The notes: generated from the letters alone by a model not told the origin. DNA of 64,000 bases from an uncultured Aliiroseovarius sp. (GCF_947492455.1 NZ_CANLNB010000001.1:372001-436000); one strand, 5' to 3'; counted from the stretch's first letter, positions 36,207 to 45,167 are shown. Made by a program: numbers and translations.

Positions 36207-38423
36207 TTAGTCGATGATCGCGTTCAGCGTGGCCGAGGGGCGCATCACTTTGGCTTTCAGTTCGACCGAGGGGCGATAGTAGCCGCCGATATCGGCTGCC
36301 GGACCCTGCGCTGCGGCCAGCTCGGCCAGAATGGCTTCTTCACCGTCTGCCAGTGCCTTGGCAACCGGAGCGAACTCGGCCGCCAGATCAGCGTCGTCCG
36401 ACTGAGCGGCCAGAGCGTCGGCCCAGTAACGGGCGAACCAGTAGTGGCTGTCGCGGTTATCCGGCTGACCAACTTTACGCGACGGCGAGTTGTTGTTGTC
36501 CAGAATGCCTTGGGTTGCAGCTTCGGCAGCGGCACCCAGAACACCGGCTTTGGCGTTGCCTTTAACGTCCGCCAGGAAGTTCAGGCTTTCACCCAGTGCA
36601 CAGAACTCGCCCATCGAGTCCCAACGCAGGTGGTTTTCTTCAACCAGCTGCTGAACGTGCTTCGGAGCCGAGCCACCAGCACCGGTTTCAAACAGACCGC
36701 CACCTTTCATCAGCTTCACGATCGACAGCATCTTGGCCGAGGTGCCCAGCTCCAGGATCGGGAACAGGTCGGTCAGATAGTCACGCAGCACGTTGCCGGT
36801 GATGGCGATGCTATCGTTGCCAGCGGTGATGGTTTTCAGCGACTGCGCGGTTGCTTCGCGCGGGGCCATGATCTGGAACAGGTCGGCTTTGCCGGCAGCT
36901 TCCAGCGCGGGCTGAACGTATTTGATCAGCTCGGCATCGTGGGCGCGGTTTGCGTCCAGCCAGAAGATCGCTTCCGAACCGGTCAGGCGCTGACGGTCCA
37001 TGGCCAGCTCGATCCAGTTCTCGATCGGCGCTTTCTTCACGGTGCACGAACGCCAGATGTCACCGGCTTCAACCTCGTGGCTGTGCAGCGTGTCGCCATT
37101 GGCGGTCACGATGCGGATGGTGCCATCGGCGGGCGCCTCGAACGTGGTCGGGTGCGAGCCGTACTCTTCTGCTTTCTGCGCCATCAGGCCGACGTTTGCG
37201 ACCGAACCTGCGGTGGTTACGTCCAACGCGCCGTTGGCTTTGAAGAAGTTGATGGTTTCGTCATAGACGGTGGCGTAGCAGCGGTCGGGGATCACGCAGT
37301 TGGTGTCGCCTTTCGCGCCAGTCTTGTCCCAGCCTTTACCGCCCGCGCGGATCACGGCGGGCATCGAGGCGTCGATGATCACGTCCGACGGCACGTGCAG
37401 GTTGGTGATACCTTTGTCGCTGTCGACCATATACATCGACGGACGATCCAAGGCGGCGATTTCCGCGTTGATCTCGTCTGCGTTGTCCATGCTGTTGATG
37501 GCGTCCAGAACCGCACCCAGACCCGAGTTCGGCGAGCCACCGGCAGCGGCAATCGCGTCACCGTGCTTGTCCCAAACCGGACCCAGCCATGCTTTGACTG
37601 CGTGGCCAAAGATGATCGGGTCCGACACTTTCATCATGGTCGCTTTCATGTGAAGCGAGAACATGGTGCCGTCTTTCTTGGTGTCTTCGATGGCCTCGGC
37701 CAGGAAGGACCCCAGCGCTTTTGCCGACATGAAGGTCGCATCCGCGATGGTGCCTTCTTCCAGCGGCCAGCCGTCTTTCAGAACGGTGGTTGCGCCGTCT
37801 TTGCCGACGAATTCGATCTTCGCGTCACCTGCCTGAGCGGCGGTGATGGTGGCCGAAACTTCGTTGGCGTAGAAGTCGTTGCCCGGCATGGACGACACTT
37901 TGGTTTTCGAGGACGATTCCCAGGCACCCATCGAATGCGGGTTGTTCTGGGCAAAGTTCTTCACAGCGCGGGCCGAGCGACGGTCCGAGTTGCCTTCGCG
38001 CAGAACCGGGTTCACAGCCGACCCTTTGATACCGTCGTAACGGGCGCGGATGGTTTTTTCTTCGTCGGTCGTGGGATCTTCCGGATAGGACGGGATGTTG
38101 TAACCCTGACCTTGCAGTTCTTCGATCGCGGCAACCAGCTGCGGGACCGAGGCCGAGATGTTCGGCAGCTTGATCACGTTCGCGCCGGGAGTTTTCACCA
38201 GCTCGCCCAATGCAGCCAGATCGTCCGACTGGCGCTGATCGTCGGTCAGGTTCTCGGGGAAGGTCGCGATGATACGGCCAGCCAGCGAAATATCCGGCGT
38301 GCCAACGGTGATTCCCGCGGCGGAAACAAATTTGCGGATGATCGGCAGGAACGAGGCCGAGGCCAGCTCGGGCGCTTCGTCTACAATTGTATACAGAATG
38401 TCTGCTTGCGATTTATCGGTCAT
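36207..38423 (-). CDS. icd: NADP-dependent isocitrate dehydrogenase, monomeric type
   Basis: Oxidative decarboxylation of isocitrate to 2-oxoglutarate with NADP+. The 738-residue length and sequence ([48 protein letters not shown]) identify the monomeric family, unrelated in length to the usual 400-residue homodimer. The ATG at 38423 follows AGAGG and starts the conserved protein; the longer frame is discarded. A second, NAD-type enzyme gene lies 172 nt upstream on the same strand, ending at its own terminator. Confidence 0.96.
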   Translation of the reverse strand: MTDKSQADILYTIVDEAPELASASFLPIIRKFVSAAGITVGTPDISLAGRIIATFPENLTDDQRQSDDLAALGELVKTPGANVIKLPNISASVPQLVAAIEELQGQGYNIPSYPEDPTTDEEKTIRARYDGIKGSAVNPVLREGNSDRRSARAVKNFAQNNPHSMGAWESSSKTKVSSMPGNDFYANEVSATITAAQAGDAKIEFVGKDGATTVLKDGWPLEEGTIADATFMSAKALGSFLAEAIEDTKKDGTMFSLHMKATMMKVSDPIIFGHAVKAWLGPVWDKHGDAIAAAGGSPNSGLGAVLDAINSMDNADEINAEIAALDRPSMYMVDSDKGITNLHVPSDVIIDASMPAVIRAGGKGWDKTGAKGDTNCVIPDRCYATVYDETINFFKANGALDVTTAGSVANVGLMAQKAEEYGSHPTTFEAPADGTIRIVTANGDTLHSHEVEAGDIWRSCTVKKAPIENWIELAMDRQRLTGSEAIFWLDANRAHDAELIKYVQPALEAAGKADLFQIMAPREATAQSLKTITAGNDSIAITGNVLRDYLTDLFPILELGTSAKMLSIVKLMKGGGLFETGAGGSAPKHVQQLVEENHLRWDSMGEFCALGESLNFLADVKGNAKAGVLGAAAEAATQGILDNNNSPSRKVGQPDNRDSHYWFARYWADALAAQSDDADLAAEFAPVAKALADGEEAILAELAAAQGPAADIGGYYRPSVELKAKVMRPSATLNAIID

Positions 38424-38554
38424 TTCAGGACACCTCTTTTTTCGCGGAAAACTTCGCCGGGGGGCCACTGCCCTGAACGGCGAAAGGTGAGATTTCCCCT
38501 TTCCCATACACAAAACCCGTGAAGAAAAAAAGGGCGGAGCGCTAACAGCCCCAA

Positions 38555-38584
38555 GAAAAAGGGTCGCAGCCTAAGCTACGACCC
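38555..38584 (-). terminator. Terminator of the NAD-type isocitrate dehydrogenase gene
   Basis: On the minus strand, GGGTCG / CGACCC and inner AGC / GCT pairs form a hairpin around a four-base loop, followed by TTTTTCTT. It starts 10 nt beyond the stop of the NAD-type gene and separates it from the icd gene. Confidence 0.75.
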
Positions 38585-38594
38585 AATGAACTGC

Positions 38595-39611
38595 TTACAG
38601 GCGATCCATGATCGCTTCGGCAATCGACATTGTGTTGCCCGTGCCGCCAAGATCCGGCGTGACGCGGTCTTTGGCTTGTACGGTATCGATCACAGCTTTC
38701 TTCAGGCGCTGGGCGTCTTCGGGTTTGCCCACATGCTCCAGCATCAGGCCTGCGGCCATCAGGAAGGCACAGGGGTTGGCTTTCTGCTGGCCCGCGATGT
38801 CAGGGGCCGATCCGTGGACGGCTTCGAAGATCGCGGCGTCTTTGCCGATATTGGCGCCCGGGGCCAGACCCAGACCACCGACCAGCCCAGCGGCGAGGTC
38901 AGACAGGATGTCGCCAAACAGGTTGGTGGTGACAATCACGTCGAACGCGTCCGGGTACATCACCATCTGCATGGCGCAGGCATCGACGATACGTTCGTCG
39001 AAATCAACGCGGCCTTCATATTCTTGGGCGATCTTGCGGGCTTCCTCAAGGAACATGCCCGACAGCAGCTTTAGGATGTTGGCCTTGTGAACGATCGAAA
39101 CCTTCTTGCGCCCGTTCGCCAGCGCATATTCGAACGCGGCGCGGGTGATGCGCTGGGCGCCTTCTTTGGTGTTGTAGCCAGTCGAGAAGACTTTGCCCTC
39201 GGGGTCGCCGTTGTGCTCCATATACCCTTCGTCCGAGATGTAATACCCTTCCAGGTTCTCGCGGAAGATCACCATGTCGACGTTGTCAAAACGGCCATCC
39301 AGCTTGATCGTCTTGGTCGGACGGACGTTGGCATACAGGTTGAACGCCTGACGCAGTTGCAGGTTGATCGACTTGAAGCCACCGCCAACGGGTGTGGTCA
39401 GCGGACCCTTCAGCGCCAGCTTGGTTTTGCGGATGCTGTCCAGCGTCGCTTCGGGCAGGGGGGTGCCGACGGCGTCAAAGGCGGTCATGCCGGCCTGCTG
39501 TACGTCCCATTCGAACGGGCTGCCCATCTTGTCGAGGATGGCAACAACGGCTTCGGTGATTTCGGGGCCAATCCCGTCGCCGGGGATCAAAGTGGCTTGG
39601 ATCTTGGTCAT
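38595..39611 (-). CDS. Isocitrate/isopropylmalate dehydrogenase family protein, probable NAD-dependent isocitrate dehydrogenase
   Basis: A 338-residue decarboxylating dehydrogenase. Motifs include IPGDGIGPEIT, FRENLEGYYISDEGY (substrate-binding Arg and Tyr), the catalytic Lys in VHKANILKLLSG and the metal aspartates in TNLFGDILSDLAAGL. HGSAPDIAGQQKANP forms part of the cofactor site; its sequence favours NAD over NADP, but that is an inference. The ATG at 39611 follows GGAGAAG and is preferred to the ATG at 39623. 3-isopropylmalate dehydrogenase activity is less likely from the N-terminal motif. Confidence 0.85.
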   Translation of the reverse strand: MTKIQATLIPGDGIGPEITEAVVAILDKMGSPFEWDVQQAGMTAFDAVGTPLPEATLDSIRKTKLALKGPLTTPVGGGFKSINLQLRQAFNLYANVRPTKTIKLDGRFDNVDMVIFRENLEGYYISDEGYMEHNGDPEGKVFSTGYNTKEGAQRITRAAFEYALANGRKKVSIVHKANILKLLSGMFLEEARKIAQEYEGRVDFDERIVDACAMQMVMYPDAFDVIVTTNLFGDILSDLAAGLVGGLGLAPGANIGKDAAIFEAVHGSAPDIAGQQKANPCAFLMAAGLMLEHVGKPEDAQRLKKAVIDTVQAKDRVTPDLGGTGNTMSIAEAIMDRL

Positions 39612-39654
39612 GGTCTTCTCCATGCTGTTGAGCGCGTTTAGGGCTCATATAAAC

Positions 39655-39674
39655 GGTATACAATGGAATACAAT
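39655..39674. repeat. Two tandem 10-bp repeats upstream of the NAD-type isocitrate dehydrogenase gene
   Basis: GGTATACAAT directly followed by GGAATACAAT, one helical turn apart, 44-63 bp upstream of the start codon. On the minus strand they overlap a possible -35 TTGTAT with TATATG 16 nt downstream. Candidate operator. Confidence 0.45.
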
Positions 39675-39785
39675 AGTGAAATGATATTCAGAAAGGTGAA
39701 TAAAACAAGGCGTTTCCCCGTCATGCTACGCGCGACTTGCACCTGCGGGCAAGCGCGCTAACGTGGACAGGCAAGGAGGCGCCGC

Positions 39786-40658
39786 GTGACCCTATTCAAT
39801 CTCGGATCCATCAACATCGACAACTTCTATCGCGTGCCGCATATGCCCGCGCCGGGCGAGACCTTGGCGGCGGAGGAGCACTCTGTCGGTCTGGGCGGGA
39901 AAGGCGCAAATCAATCTGTTGCCAGCGCGCGGGCTGGATCGCAGGTGCGCCATATCGGGGCGGTTGGCCCGGAGGGCGACTGGTGTGTCGAGGTGCTGGC
40001 ACAGGCCGGAGTCGACGCGCGCCACATCACGCAAGCGCAGGCGGCAACGGGCCACGCTAATATTCTGGTGGATCCCGAGGGTGAGAACCAAATCATTCTC
40101 TATCCCGGCGCAAACCGTACGTTTTCACGTGATCATGTTTCCGAGGCTTTGTCCGACGCGGGGCCGGGGGACACTCTGATCTTGCAGAACGAAACAGCCC
40201 TGACGGTCGAGGCGGCAACGCTGGCCAAGTCGAAAGGCCTGCGCGTCATCTATTCCGCCGCACCCTTTGTGGCCGACGACGCGAAGGCGATGTTACCCGT
40301 CACGGATATGCTGGTGCTGAACGCGGTCGAGGCGCAGCAACTGACCGACGCGCTGGGCATTGGGCTGGCCGATCTTCCGGTGCCTGTGGTGCTGATCACC
40401 AAAGGGGCTGATGGGGCCGTATGGATGGAAAATGGCGTGGAAATCGCGCAGGTTCCAGCCTTTCCAGTCACGCCTGTGGACACGACTGGGGCAGGGGATT
40501 GCTTTATCGGCTATGTCGCCGCCGGGCTGGATCAGGGGATGTCACCCGAGGACGCTATGCGGTTTGGGTCGGCGGCGTCTGCCATCAAAGTCACCCGTTT
40601 CGGCACCGCAGATGCGATCCCGAAACGGGAGGAAGTGGATCGTTTTCTGCAGAAATAG
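39786..40658 (+). CDS. Ribokinase-type PfkB family carbohydrate kinase
   Basis: A 290-residue sugar kinase. It begins with the substrate-binding segment LGSINIDNFYRVPHMPAPGET and GGKGANQSVASARAG. The anion-hole and catalytic base motif DTTGAGDCFIGYVAAGL is near the C-terminus. Ribokinase is the closest match, but no ribose transporter or regulator is next to it, so the substrate is unproved. The stop is only 6 nt from the convergent SCP2-domain gene. Confidence 0.85.
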   Translation: MTLFNLGSINIDNFYRVPHMPAPGETLAAEEHSVGLGGKGANQSVASARAGSQVRHIGAVGPEGDWCVEVLAQAGVDARHITQAQAATGHANILVDPEGENQIILYPGANRTFSRDHVSEALSDAGPGDTLILQNETALTVEAATLAKSKGLRVIYSAAPFVADDAKAMLPVTDMLVLNAVEAQQLTDALGIGLADLPVPVVLITKGADGAVWMENGVEIAQVPAFPVTPVDTTGAGDCFIGYVAAGLDQGMSPEDAMRFGSAASAIKVTRFGTADAIPKREEVDRFLQK

Positions 40659-40664
40659 GCTCTA

Positions 40665-40952
40665 TTAGCCCTTCAGCAACTGCCCCAACCGCATCGCAAT
40701 CGACACATCGCCGGATACTTTAATCTTGCCCATCATGAAGGCGGTCATTGGGTTCAAATCGCCCTTCATCAGCTTCTGCAAATTGGCATGCGACATGGAA
40801 ATCGTACAATCCGCATCCGCATCCTCGCGCGAGACCACTCCGTCTTGCAGCACAATCACGCCGTCCTCACCACAATCTAACTTCAGGCTATCCTCGAACG
40901 ACACCTTGGTTAGGCCGCGTTCGATCTTCTCGACGATAGGGGTCAGGGGCAT
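40665..40952 (-). CDS. SCP2 sterol-binding domain protein
   Basis: A 95-residue stand-alone SCP2 domain. Such domains form a hydrophobic tunnel for lipids or acyl chains; the bacterial role is unclear. Family features are the hydrophobic strand pattern and the end TAFMMGKIKVSGDVSIAMRLGQLL. The frame extends upstream to 41012 through a terminator hairpin; the ATG at 40952 is the sensible start. The strong argG terminator lies just upstream, so its own promoter must be very close to the hairpin, or it depends on read-through. Confidence 0.85.
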   Translation of the reverse strand: MPLTPIVEKIERGLTKVSFEDSLKLDCGEDGVIVLQDGVVSREDADADCTISMSHANLQKLMKGDLNPMTAFMMGKIKVSGDVSIAMRLGQLLKG

Positions 40953-40969
40953 GGGGGGGTCCTTAAGTA

Positions 40970-41000
40970 AAAACGCCCCCGCGTGATACGGGGGCGTTTT
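40970..41000 (-). terminator. Terminator of argG
   Basis: AAAACGCCCCCG / CGGGGGCGTTTT, a 12-bp perfect stem around a 7-nt loop. On the minus strand it is followed by T-rich sequence and lies 30 nt after the argG stop. It ends 18 nt before the start codon of the SCP2 gene. Confidence 0.85.
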
Positions 41001-41029
41001 GAATTGGTCCACTGTGACGTGGCGCGAGC

Positions 41030-42277
41030 TTACTTGACGCGTTTGTTGCGCATCGCGATCAGCTTCAGACGTAGGGCGTTCAGCTGGATGAAGCCGGCGG
41101 CGTCGGTCTGGTCGTAGGCGCCCATGTCCTCTTCGAAGGTCACGTGCTCTTCCGAGTACAGCGAGTGATCCGACCAGCGGCCAACCACGCGGGCCAGGCC
41201 TTTGTACAGCTTCATGCGGACGGTGCCGGTGACGTGTTCCTGCGAGTGGTCGATGGCGGCTTGCAGCATCTCGCGCTCGGGCGAGAACCAGTAGCCGTTA
41301 TAGATCAGCTCGGCGTAACGCGGCATCAGTTCGTCTTTCATGTGCATCGCGCCGCGGTCCATGGTGATCGACTCGATGCCACGGTGGGCGTCCAGCAGGA
41401 TGGTGCCGCCGGGGGTCTCGTAGATGCCGCGCGACTTCATACCGACATAGCGGCCTTCCACCAGATCCAGACGGCCAATGCCGTGCTTGCGACCGTATTC
41501 GTTCAGTTCGGTCAGGATGGTCGCGGGCGACATCTTTTCGCCGTTGATGGCAACGGGGTCACCCTTTTCGAACTCGATCTCGATGAATTCGGGCGTGTCC
41601 GGCGCGTCTTCCGGGTGCACGGTGCGCTGATAGACGTAATCCGGTGCGTCCTCGGCAGGATCTTCCAGAACTTTCCCTTCCGACGAGGTGTGCAGCAGGT
41701 TCGCGTCGACCGAGAACGGCGCCTCGCCACGTTTGTCCTTGGCGATCGGAATCTGGTTCTTCTCGGCGAAGTCCAGAAGCTTGGTGCGCGAGCCCAGATC
41801 CCATTCACGCCACGGGGCGATCACGACGATCTCGGGGTTCAGCGCGTAGGCGGCCAGTTCGAAACGCACCTGGTCGTTGCCTTTGCCGGTTGCGCCGTGG
41901 CTGACGGCATCTGCGCCGTGCTCTTCGGCGATTTCCACCAGACGCTTCGAGATCAGCGGACGTGCGATCGAAGTACCCAGCAGGTACAGGCCTTCATACT
42001 GCGCGTTGGCGCGGAACATCGGGAAGACGTAATCACGGACGAATTCTTCGCGCAGGTCTTCGATGTGGATGTTTTCAGGCGCGATGCCCAGCATCTCGGC
42101 CTTCTTGCGTGCGGGTTCCAGTTCTTCGCCCTGACCAAGGTCAGCGGTGAAGGTGATCACTTCGCAGCCATACTCGGTCTGCAGCCATTTCAGGATGATC
42201 GAGGTATCAAGGCCACCGGAATAGGCCAGAACAACTTTCTTAGGCGCCTTTTGCGGTGCGGTATTGGACGAAATCAT
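41030..42277 (-). CDS. argG: Argininosuccinate synthase
   Basis: Joins citrulline and aspartate with ATP in arginine synthesis. The 415-residue protein has the PP-loop [16 protein letters not shown] and the family segments [15 protein letters not shown] and [15 protein letters not shown]. The ATG at 42277 is preceded by AAAGGGAAACC; a GTG five codons upstream is less likely. It is a single-gene unit bounded by a terminator on its downstream side. Confidence 0.97.
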   Translation of the reverse strand: MISSNTAPQKAPKKVVLAYSGGLDTSIILKWLQTEYGCEVITFTADLGQGEELEPARKKAEMLGIAPENIHIEDLREEFVRDYVFPMFRANAQYEGLYLLGTSIARPLISKRLVEIAEEHGADAVSHGATGKGNDQVRFELAAYALNPEIVVIAPWREWDLGSRTKLLDFAEKNQIPIAKDKRGEAPFSVDANLLHTSSEGKVLEDPAEDAPDYVYQRTVHPEDAPDTPEFIEIEFEKGDPVAINGEKMSPATILTELNEYGRKHGIGRLDLVEGRYVGMKSRGIYETPGGTILLDAHRGIESITMDRGAMHMKDELMPRYAELIYNGYWFSPEREMLQAAIDHSQEHVTGTVRMKLYKGLARVVGRWSDHSLYSEEHVTFEEDMGAYDQTDAAGFIQLNALRLKLIAMRNKRVK

Positions 42278-42363
42278 CGGTTTCCCTTTCACGAGCGTAT
42301 CGCGCGGCGATTATATGTTTTTAAGGGAAAGAGCAAGGATGCGCGGGCGTGTTCTGCATGGAA

Positions 42364-42388
42364 AAGGGCGGCCCAATGGACCGCCCTT
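42364..42388 (-). terminator. Terminator of the coiled-coil protein gene
   Basis: AAGGGCGG / CCGCCCTT stem around a 9-nt loop. On the minus strand it is followed by TTTCCATGC and lies 30 nt beyond the stop of the gene ending at 42418. The rest of the 140-bp gap upstream of argG should hold the argG promoter, but no clear box is seen. Confidence 0.7.
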
Positions 42389-42417
42389 CGTAATTTTATG
42401 CGTAGTGGCGGATCGGA

Positions 42418-43230
42418 TCAGAGCCCGAGGTTGCCGTGCAGCTCGTCCATGGCGGCCTCGTCGCCGGAAATGTCGCGGCCATCGGTCAGCGTCAGAAGCG
42501 AGTCGTGCTGGGCTGCTGCGGCGGCTTCAGCTTCAGCAGCAGCAGCTGCTTCTTCAGCTTCCAGACGTGCCAGCTCTTCTTCAAAGGCTTGGACTTCTGC
42601 AAGGTCATCTTGTGCAGCTGCCAGATCGGTTTCAGTCTGCGCGATCTCGCCGTCCTTGGTCGCCAGTTCGCCTTCCAGTTCGGTAACGCGGGCGGCCTCT
42701 TCTTCGGTCAGCTCGGTTTTCTCGTTGAGCGCATCAAGCTCGTCCTGAAGGGCGGTCTTTTCGCCGTTCAGTGTGGTCAGGTCGTCATTCAGCCCATCGA
42801 CCGCTGCCTGAGCATCCGCTTCAGTGATACCCGGATCGTTTGCTTTATGGGCCTCAGTAGCAGCAGCTGCTGCCTCGGCTGTAGCTGCAGTTTCTTCTGC
42901 GGTGATCGTTGCGTCGCGATAGGCCGCAGCTTTACCAACGCGGCTGTTTGGGCTGGCAACTTCAAGAGCGCGTGCGCTTGCGTTCGAGGCATTCGCCCCT
43001 TTCAGCGTGCTGCGGACCGCACCATTTCCGTTCGAAGGCTTGGAGGGTTTGTCTGCACCTCGGGATTTGGCGCCGCGGTCTTTGTCTTTGCCGCCACCTC
43101 TTTCTTTGTCCTTGTCCTTACCTTTGGCGAGCGCAGGTTCGGCGGAGACAAGCATGATCGACGTGCTTGCAACGGGTACAGCAAGTGTGGTGACAAGTGC
43201 TGTCATGACGGCTTTGGTAAGTGTTTTCAT
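42418..43230 (-). CDS. Exported Ala/Glu-rich coiled-coil protein of unknown function
   Basis: I do not recognise a family. The 270-residue protein has a Sec signal peptide ending near residue 35 (SAEPALA-KG). A highly basic Lys/Asp/Arg/Gly stretch follows (about 36-65, KGKDKDKERGGGKDKDRG). A long acidic, Ala/Glu/Leu-rich helical region (about 105-245) has heptad-like spacing and predicts a coiled coil. There are no cysteines and no catalytic motif. It could act as a periplasmic spacer or scaffold. It is flanked by a terminator and by a long intergenic region with a CtrA-type palindrome 149 bp upstream. Confidence 0.75.
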   Translation of the reverse strand: MKTLTKAVMTALVTTLAVPVASTSIMLVSAEPALAKGKDKDKERGGGKDKDRGAKSRGADKPSKPSNGNGAVRSTLKGANASNASARALEVASPNSRVGKAAAYRDATITAEETAATAEAAAAATEAHKANDPGITEADAQAAVDGLNDDLTTLNGEKTALQDELDALNEKTELTEEEAARVTELEGELATKDGEIAQTETDLAAAQDDLAEVQAFEEELARLEAEEAAAAAEAEAAAAAQHDSLLTLTDGRDISGDEAAMDELHGNLGL

Positions 43231-43378
43231 TACGCTCTCTCCGTGAGTTCAGAGTTTGGGGGCCTCGCTAGGATAGAACAGGCACGCTAAAGGGTCAGGG
43301 GAAACTCGCAAGCATTTTATGTAAATATGCGCACAATTCCGCCGGGTTAGGGGTGACTGTTTCCAATCAGACACAACC

Positions 43379-43393
43379 TTAAGGCATCATTAA
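43379..43393. promoter_or_regulatory. CtrA-type palindrome TTAA-N7-TTAA
   Basis: TTAA-GGCATCA-TTAA, a perfect match to the CtrA recognition pattern, in the 220-bp divergent gap between the coiled-coil gene and ilvA. It is 58-72 bp upstream of the ilvA start and 149-163 bp upstream of the coiled-coil gene start, so either promoter could be the target. Confidence 0.5.
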
Positions 43394-43450
43394 GGCGTCC
43401 GTTTGTGGGTTTGACTTGCCAAGCTGCACCACTTGATGGACAGATCACGC

Positions 43451-44698
43451 ATGAACGATTTTTTGAAAAGAGCCCGCGTTGCCGAACAGCAGATGCGCGC
43501 ATTGTTTCCCGCCACGCCCTTGCAGCGAAACGATCATCTGTCTGCGATGTATGGGGCCGATATCTGGCTGAAGCGTGAAGACCTCAGCCCGGTGCGCAGC
43601 TACAAGATCCGGGGCGCGCTGACGGCGATGGGCAAGGCCTTGGCCGCGGACCCGACGCGCGATCTGTTCGTCTGCGCCTCGGCGGGCAACCACGCACAGG
43701 GTGTGGCCTATACCAGCCGCCATTTTGGCGTGCGTGGTGTGATCTTCATGCCTGTGACGACGCCTCAGCAAAAAATCGAGAAGACCCGTATTTTCGGCGG
43801 CGACAACATCGAAATCCGCTTGGTTGGGGACTATTTCGACGACACCTTGGCCGCTGCTCAGGAATATTGCGCCACCGAGGGCGGTCATTTTCTGTCGCCC
43901 TTTGACGATGCGGATGTGATCGAAGGACAGGCCAGCGTCGCCGCCGAGATTGTGTCGCAGCTTGGCCGCGCGCCGGATCTTGTCATTCTGCCTGTTGGGG
44001 GCGGCGGTTTGTCGTCGGGCGTTACCAAGTATCTCAGCGCAACCGCGCCGGAAACCGCCCTGCGCTATGTCGAGCCTTTGGGCGGCGCCAGTTTGAAAGC
44101 GGCATTGGATGCGGGCGGGCCCGTGACCATGCATGCGGTGGACAACTTTGTTGACGGCGCTGCCGTGGCCCGGATCGGCGATCTGACCTTCGACGTTTTG
44201 AAGGATGTTGATCCGGCGCATGTACTCGACGTTCCCGAGGACCGCATTTGCCTGACGATACTGGACATGCTGAATGTCGAAGGCGTGGTGCTGGAACCTG
44301 CCGGTGCTTTGTCCATTGATGCGTTGAAAGACCTGAAAGACGAGATCAAGGGAAAGACGGTTGTCTGTGTCACGTCCGGCGGAAATTTCGACTTCGAGCG
44401 CCTGCCCGATGTCAAAGAGCGCGCCCAGCGCTTTGCCGGCTTGAAGAAATATTTCCTGCTGCGCCTGCCGCAACGCCCCGGTGCGCTGAAAGATTTCCTT
44501 CAGATCCTTGGTCCGGACGACAACATCGCCCGGTTCGAGTACATGAAGAAAAGTGCGCGCAATTTCGGATCCGTCCTGTTGGGCATCGAAACCAGCAAGC
44601 CCGAAAACTTCGACCTGCTCGAGCAGCGGTTGGAAGAGAGCGGTTTTGCCTTCTCGGACATTACGGATGATGAAACCATCGCTGAATTCGTGGTCTAG
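43451..44698 (+). CDS. ilvA: Threonine ammonia-lyase (threonine dehydratase)
   Basis: PLP enzyme converting threonine to 2-oxobutanoate for isoleucine synthesis. From the ATG at 43451 it has 415 residues. The PLP lysine is in REDLSPVRSYKIRGA. SAGNHAQGVAYTSRHFGV and PVGGGGLSSGV bind the cofactor. The C-terminus is a single ACT-like regulatory domain (KYFLLRLPQRPGALKDFLQI), the shorter IlvA form. Upstream starts at 43433 and 43436 are possible but have no better ribosome site. Its stop overlaps that of the convergent hpt gene. Confidence 0.92.
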   Translation: MNDFLKRARVAEQQMRALFPATPLQRNDHLSAMYGADIWLKREDLSPVRSYKIRGALTAMGKALAADPTRDLFVCASAGNHAQGVAYTSRHFGVRGVIFMPVTTPQQKIEKTRIFGGDNIEIRLVGDYFDDTLAAAQEYCATEGGHFLSPFDDADVIEGQASVAAEIVSQLGRAPDLVILPVGGGGLSSGVTKYLSATAPETALRYVEPLGGASLKAALDAGGPVTMHAVDNFVDGAAVARIGDLTFDVLKDVDPAHVLDVPEDRICLTILDMLNVEGVVLEPAGALSIDALKDLKDEIKGKTVVCVTSGGNFDFERLPDVKERAQRFAGLKKYFLLRLPQRPGALKDFLQILGPDDNIARFEYMKKSARNFGSVLLGIETSKPENFDLLEQRLEESGFAFSDITDDETIAEFVV

Positions 44699-45009
44699 CA
44701 GGTCGCCAGAAACTCGGCCTTGGACTGGTCATAGGTGGTGAAAACCGGATCAAGCTGGATCTGGTGTGCCTGACCGTTTGCCGCGGCCTGTTCATTCTGT
44801 CCGCAGATCACAGAGAGATCCCGAAACCCCAAATTCAGGGCCGATCCTTTCAAAAAGTGCATATCCTGTTCGAACTGCGCGGGGTCTGGGCTGGATTTCA
44901 GACGGGCAATCACCTCGTCCACTTCCTCCAGGAAAATCTCGGCCACTTCGCCGAAATCCTCTTCCCCGATTTCATCTTTCAGTTCATTCACGCGGCCCCA
45001 GTCGATCAT
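44695..45009 (-). CDS. Histidine phosphotransfer (Hpt) domain protein
   Basis: A 104-residue stand-alone Hpt domain: a four-helix bundle with the phospho-acceptor His51 in DMHFLKGSALNLGF. Such proteins pass phosphate between response-regulator receiver domains. The divergently transcribed neighbour carries a receiver domain, so the two could be partners. Both start codons face a 158-bp gap with CtrA-type palindromes. Confidence 0.87.
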   Translation of the reverse strand: MIDWGRVNELKDEIGEEDFGEVAEIFLEEVDEVIARLKSSPDPAQFEQDMHFLKGSALNLGFRDLSVICGQNEQAAANGQAHQIQLDPVFTTYDQSKAEFLATC

Positions 45010-45051
45010 GAGCGGCTCCTATCTGTCCGCGGTGATCATGCGCGATGCAGG

Positions 45052-45108
45052 TTAACATACTGTTATAATTATAGATAAGGTCGAATTTTAACTTTAAAGA
45101 CCTGTTAA
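45052..45108. promoter_or_regulatory. Tandem CtrA-type palindromes between hpt and the REC-PP2C gene
   Basis: One perfect TTAA-AGACCTG-TTAA (45094-45108) and one 7-of-8 match TTAA-CATACTG-TTAT (45052-45066), 42 bp apart, in an AT-rich divergent promoter region. They lie 43-99 bp upstream of hpt and 60-116 bp upstream of the REC-PP2C gene, where CtrA-activated promoters usually carry their sites. Confidence 0.6.
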
Positions 45109-45167
45109 ATCGGGCGCCCTAAAGATGATCCAGAATATCGTATTTATGAAGAGTTCTCGGGGCAATC

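Noticed and set aside
36444-38522. Very long plus-strand open frame (692 codons) opposite the monomeric icd gene
   Set aside because: Antisense shadow of a highly conserved protein; its translation is low-complexity, without family resemblance or ribosome site.
41144-42748. 534-codon plus-strand frame opposite argG
   Set aside because: Antisense to argG and crosses its promoter and a terminator; ends in a Ser/Ala-rich antisense of the coiled-coil gene.
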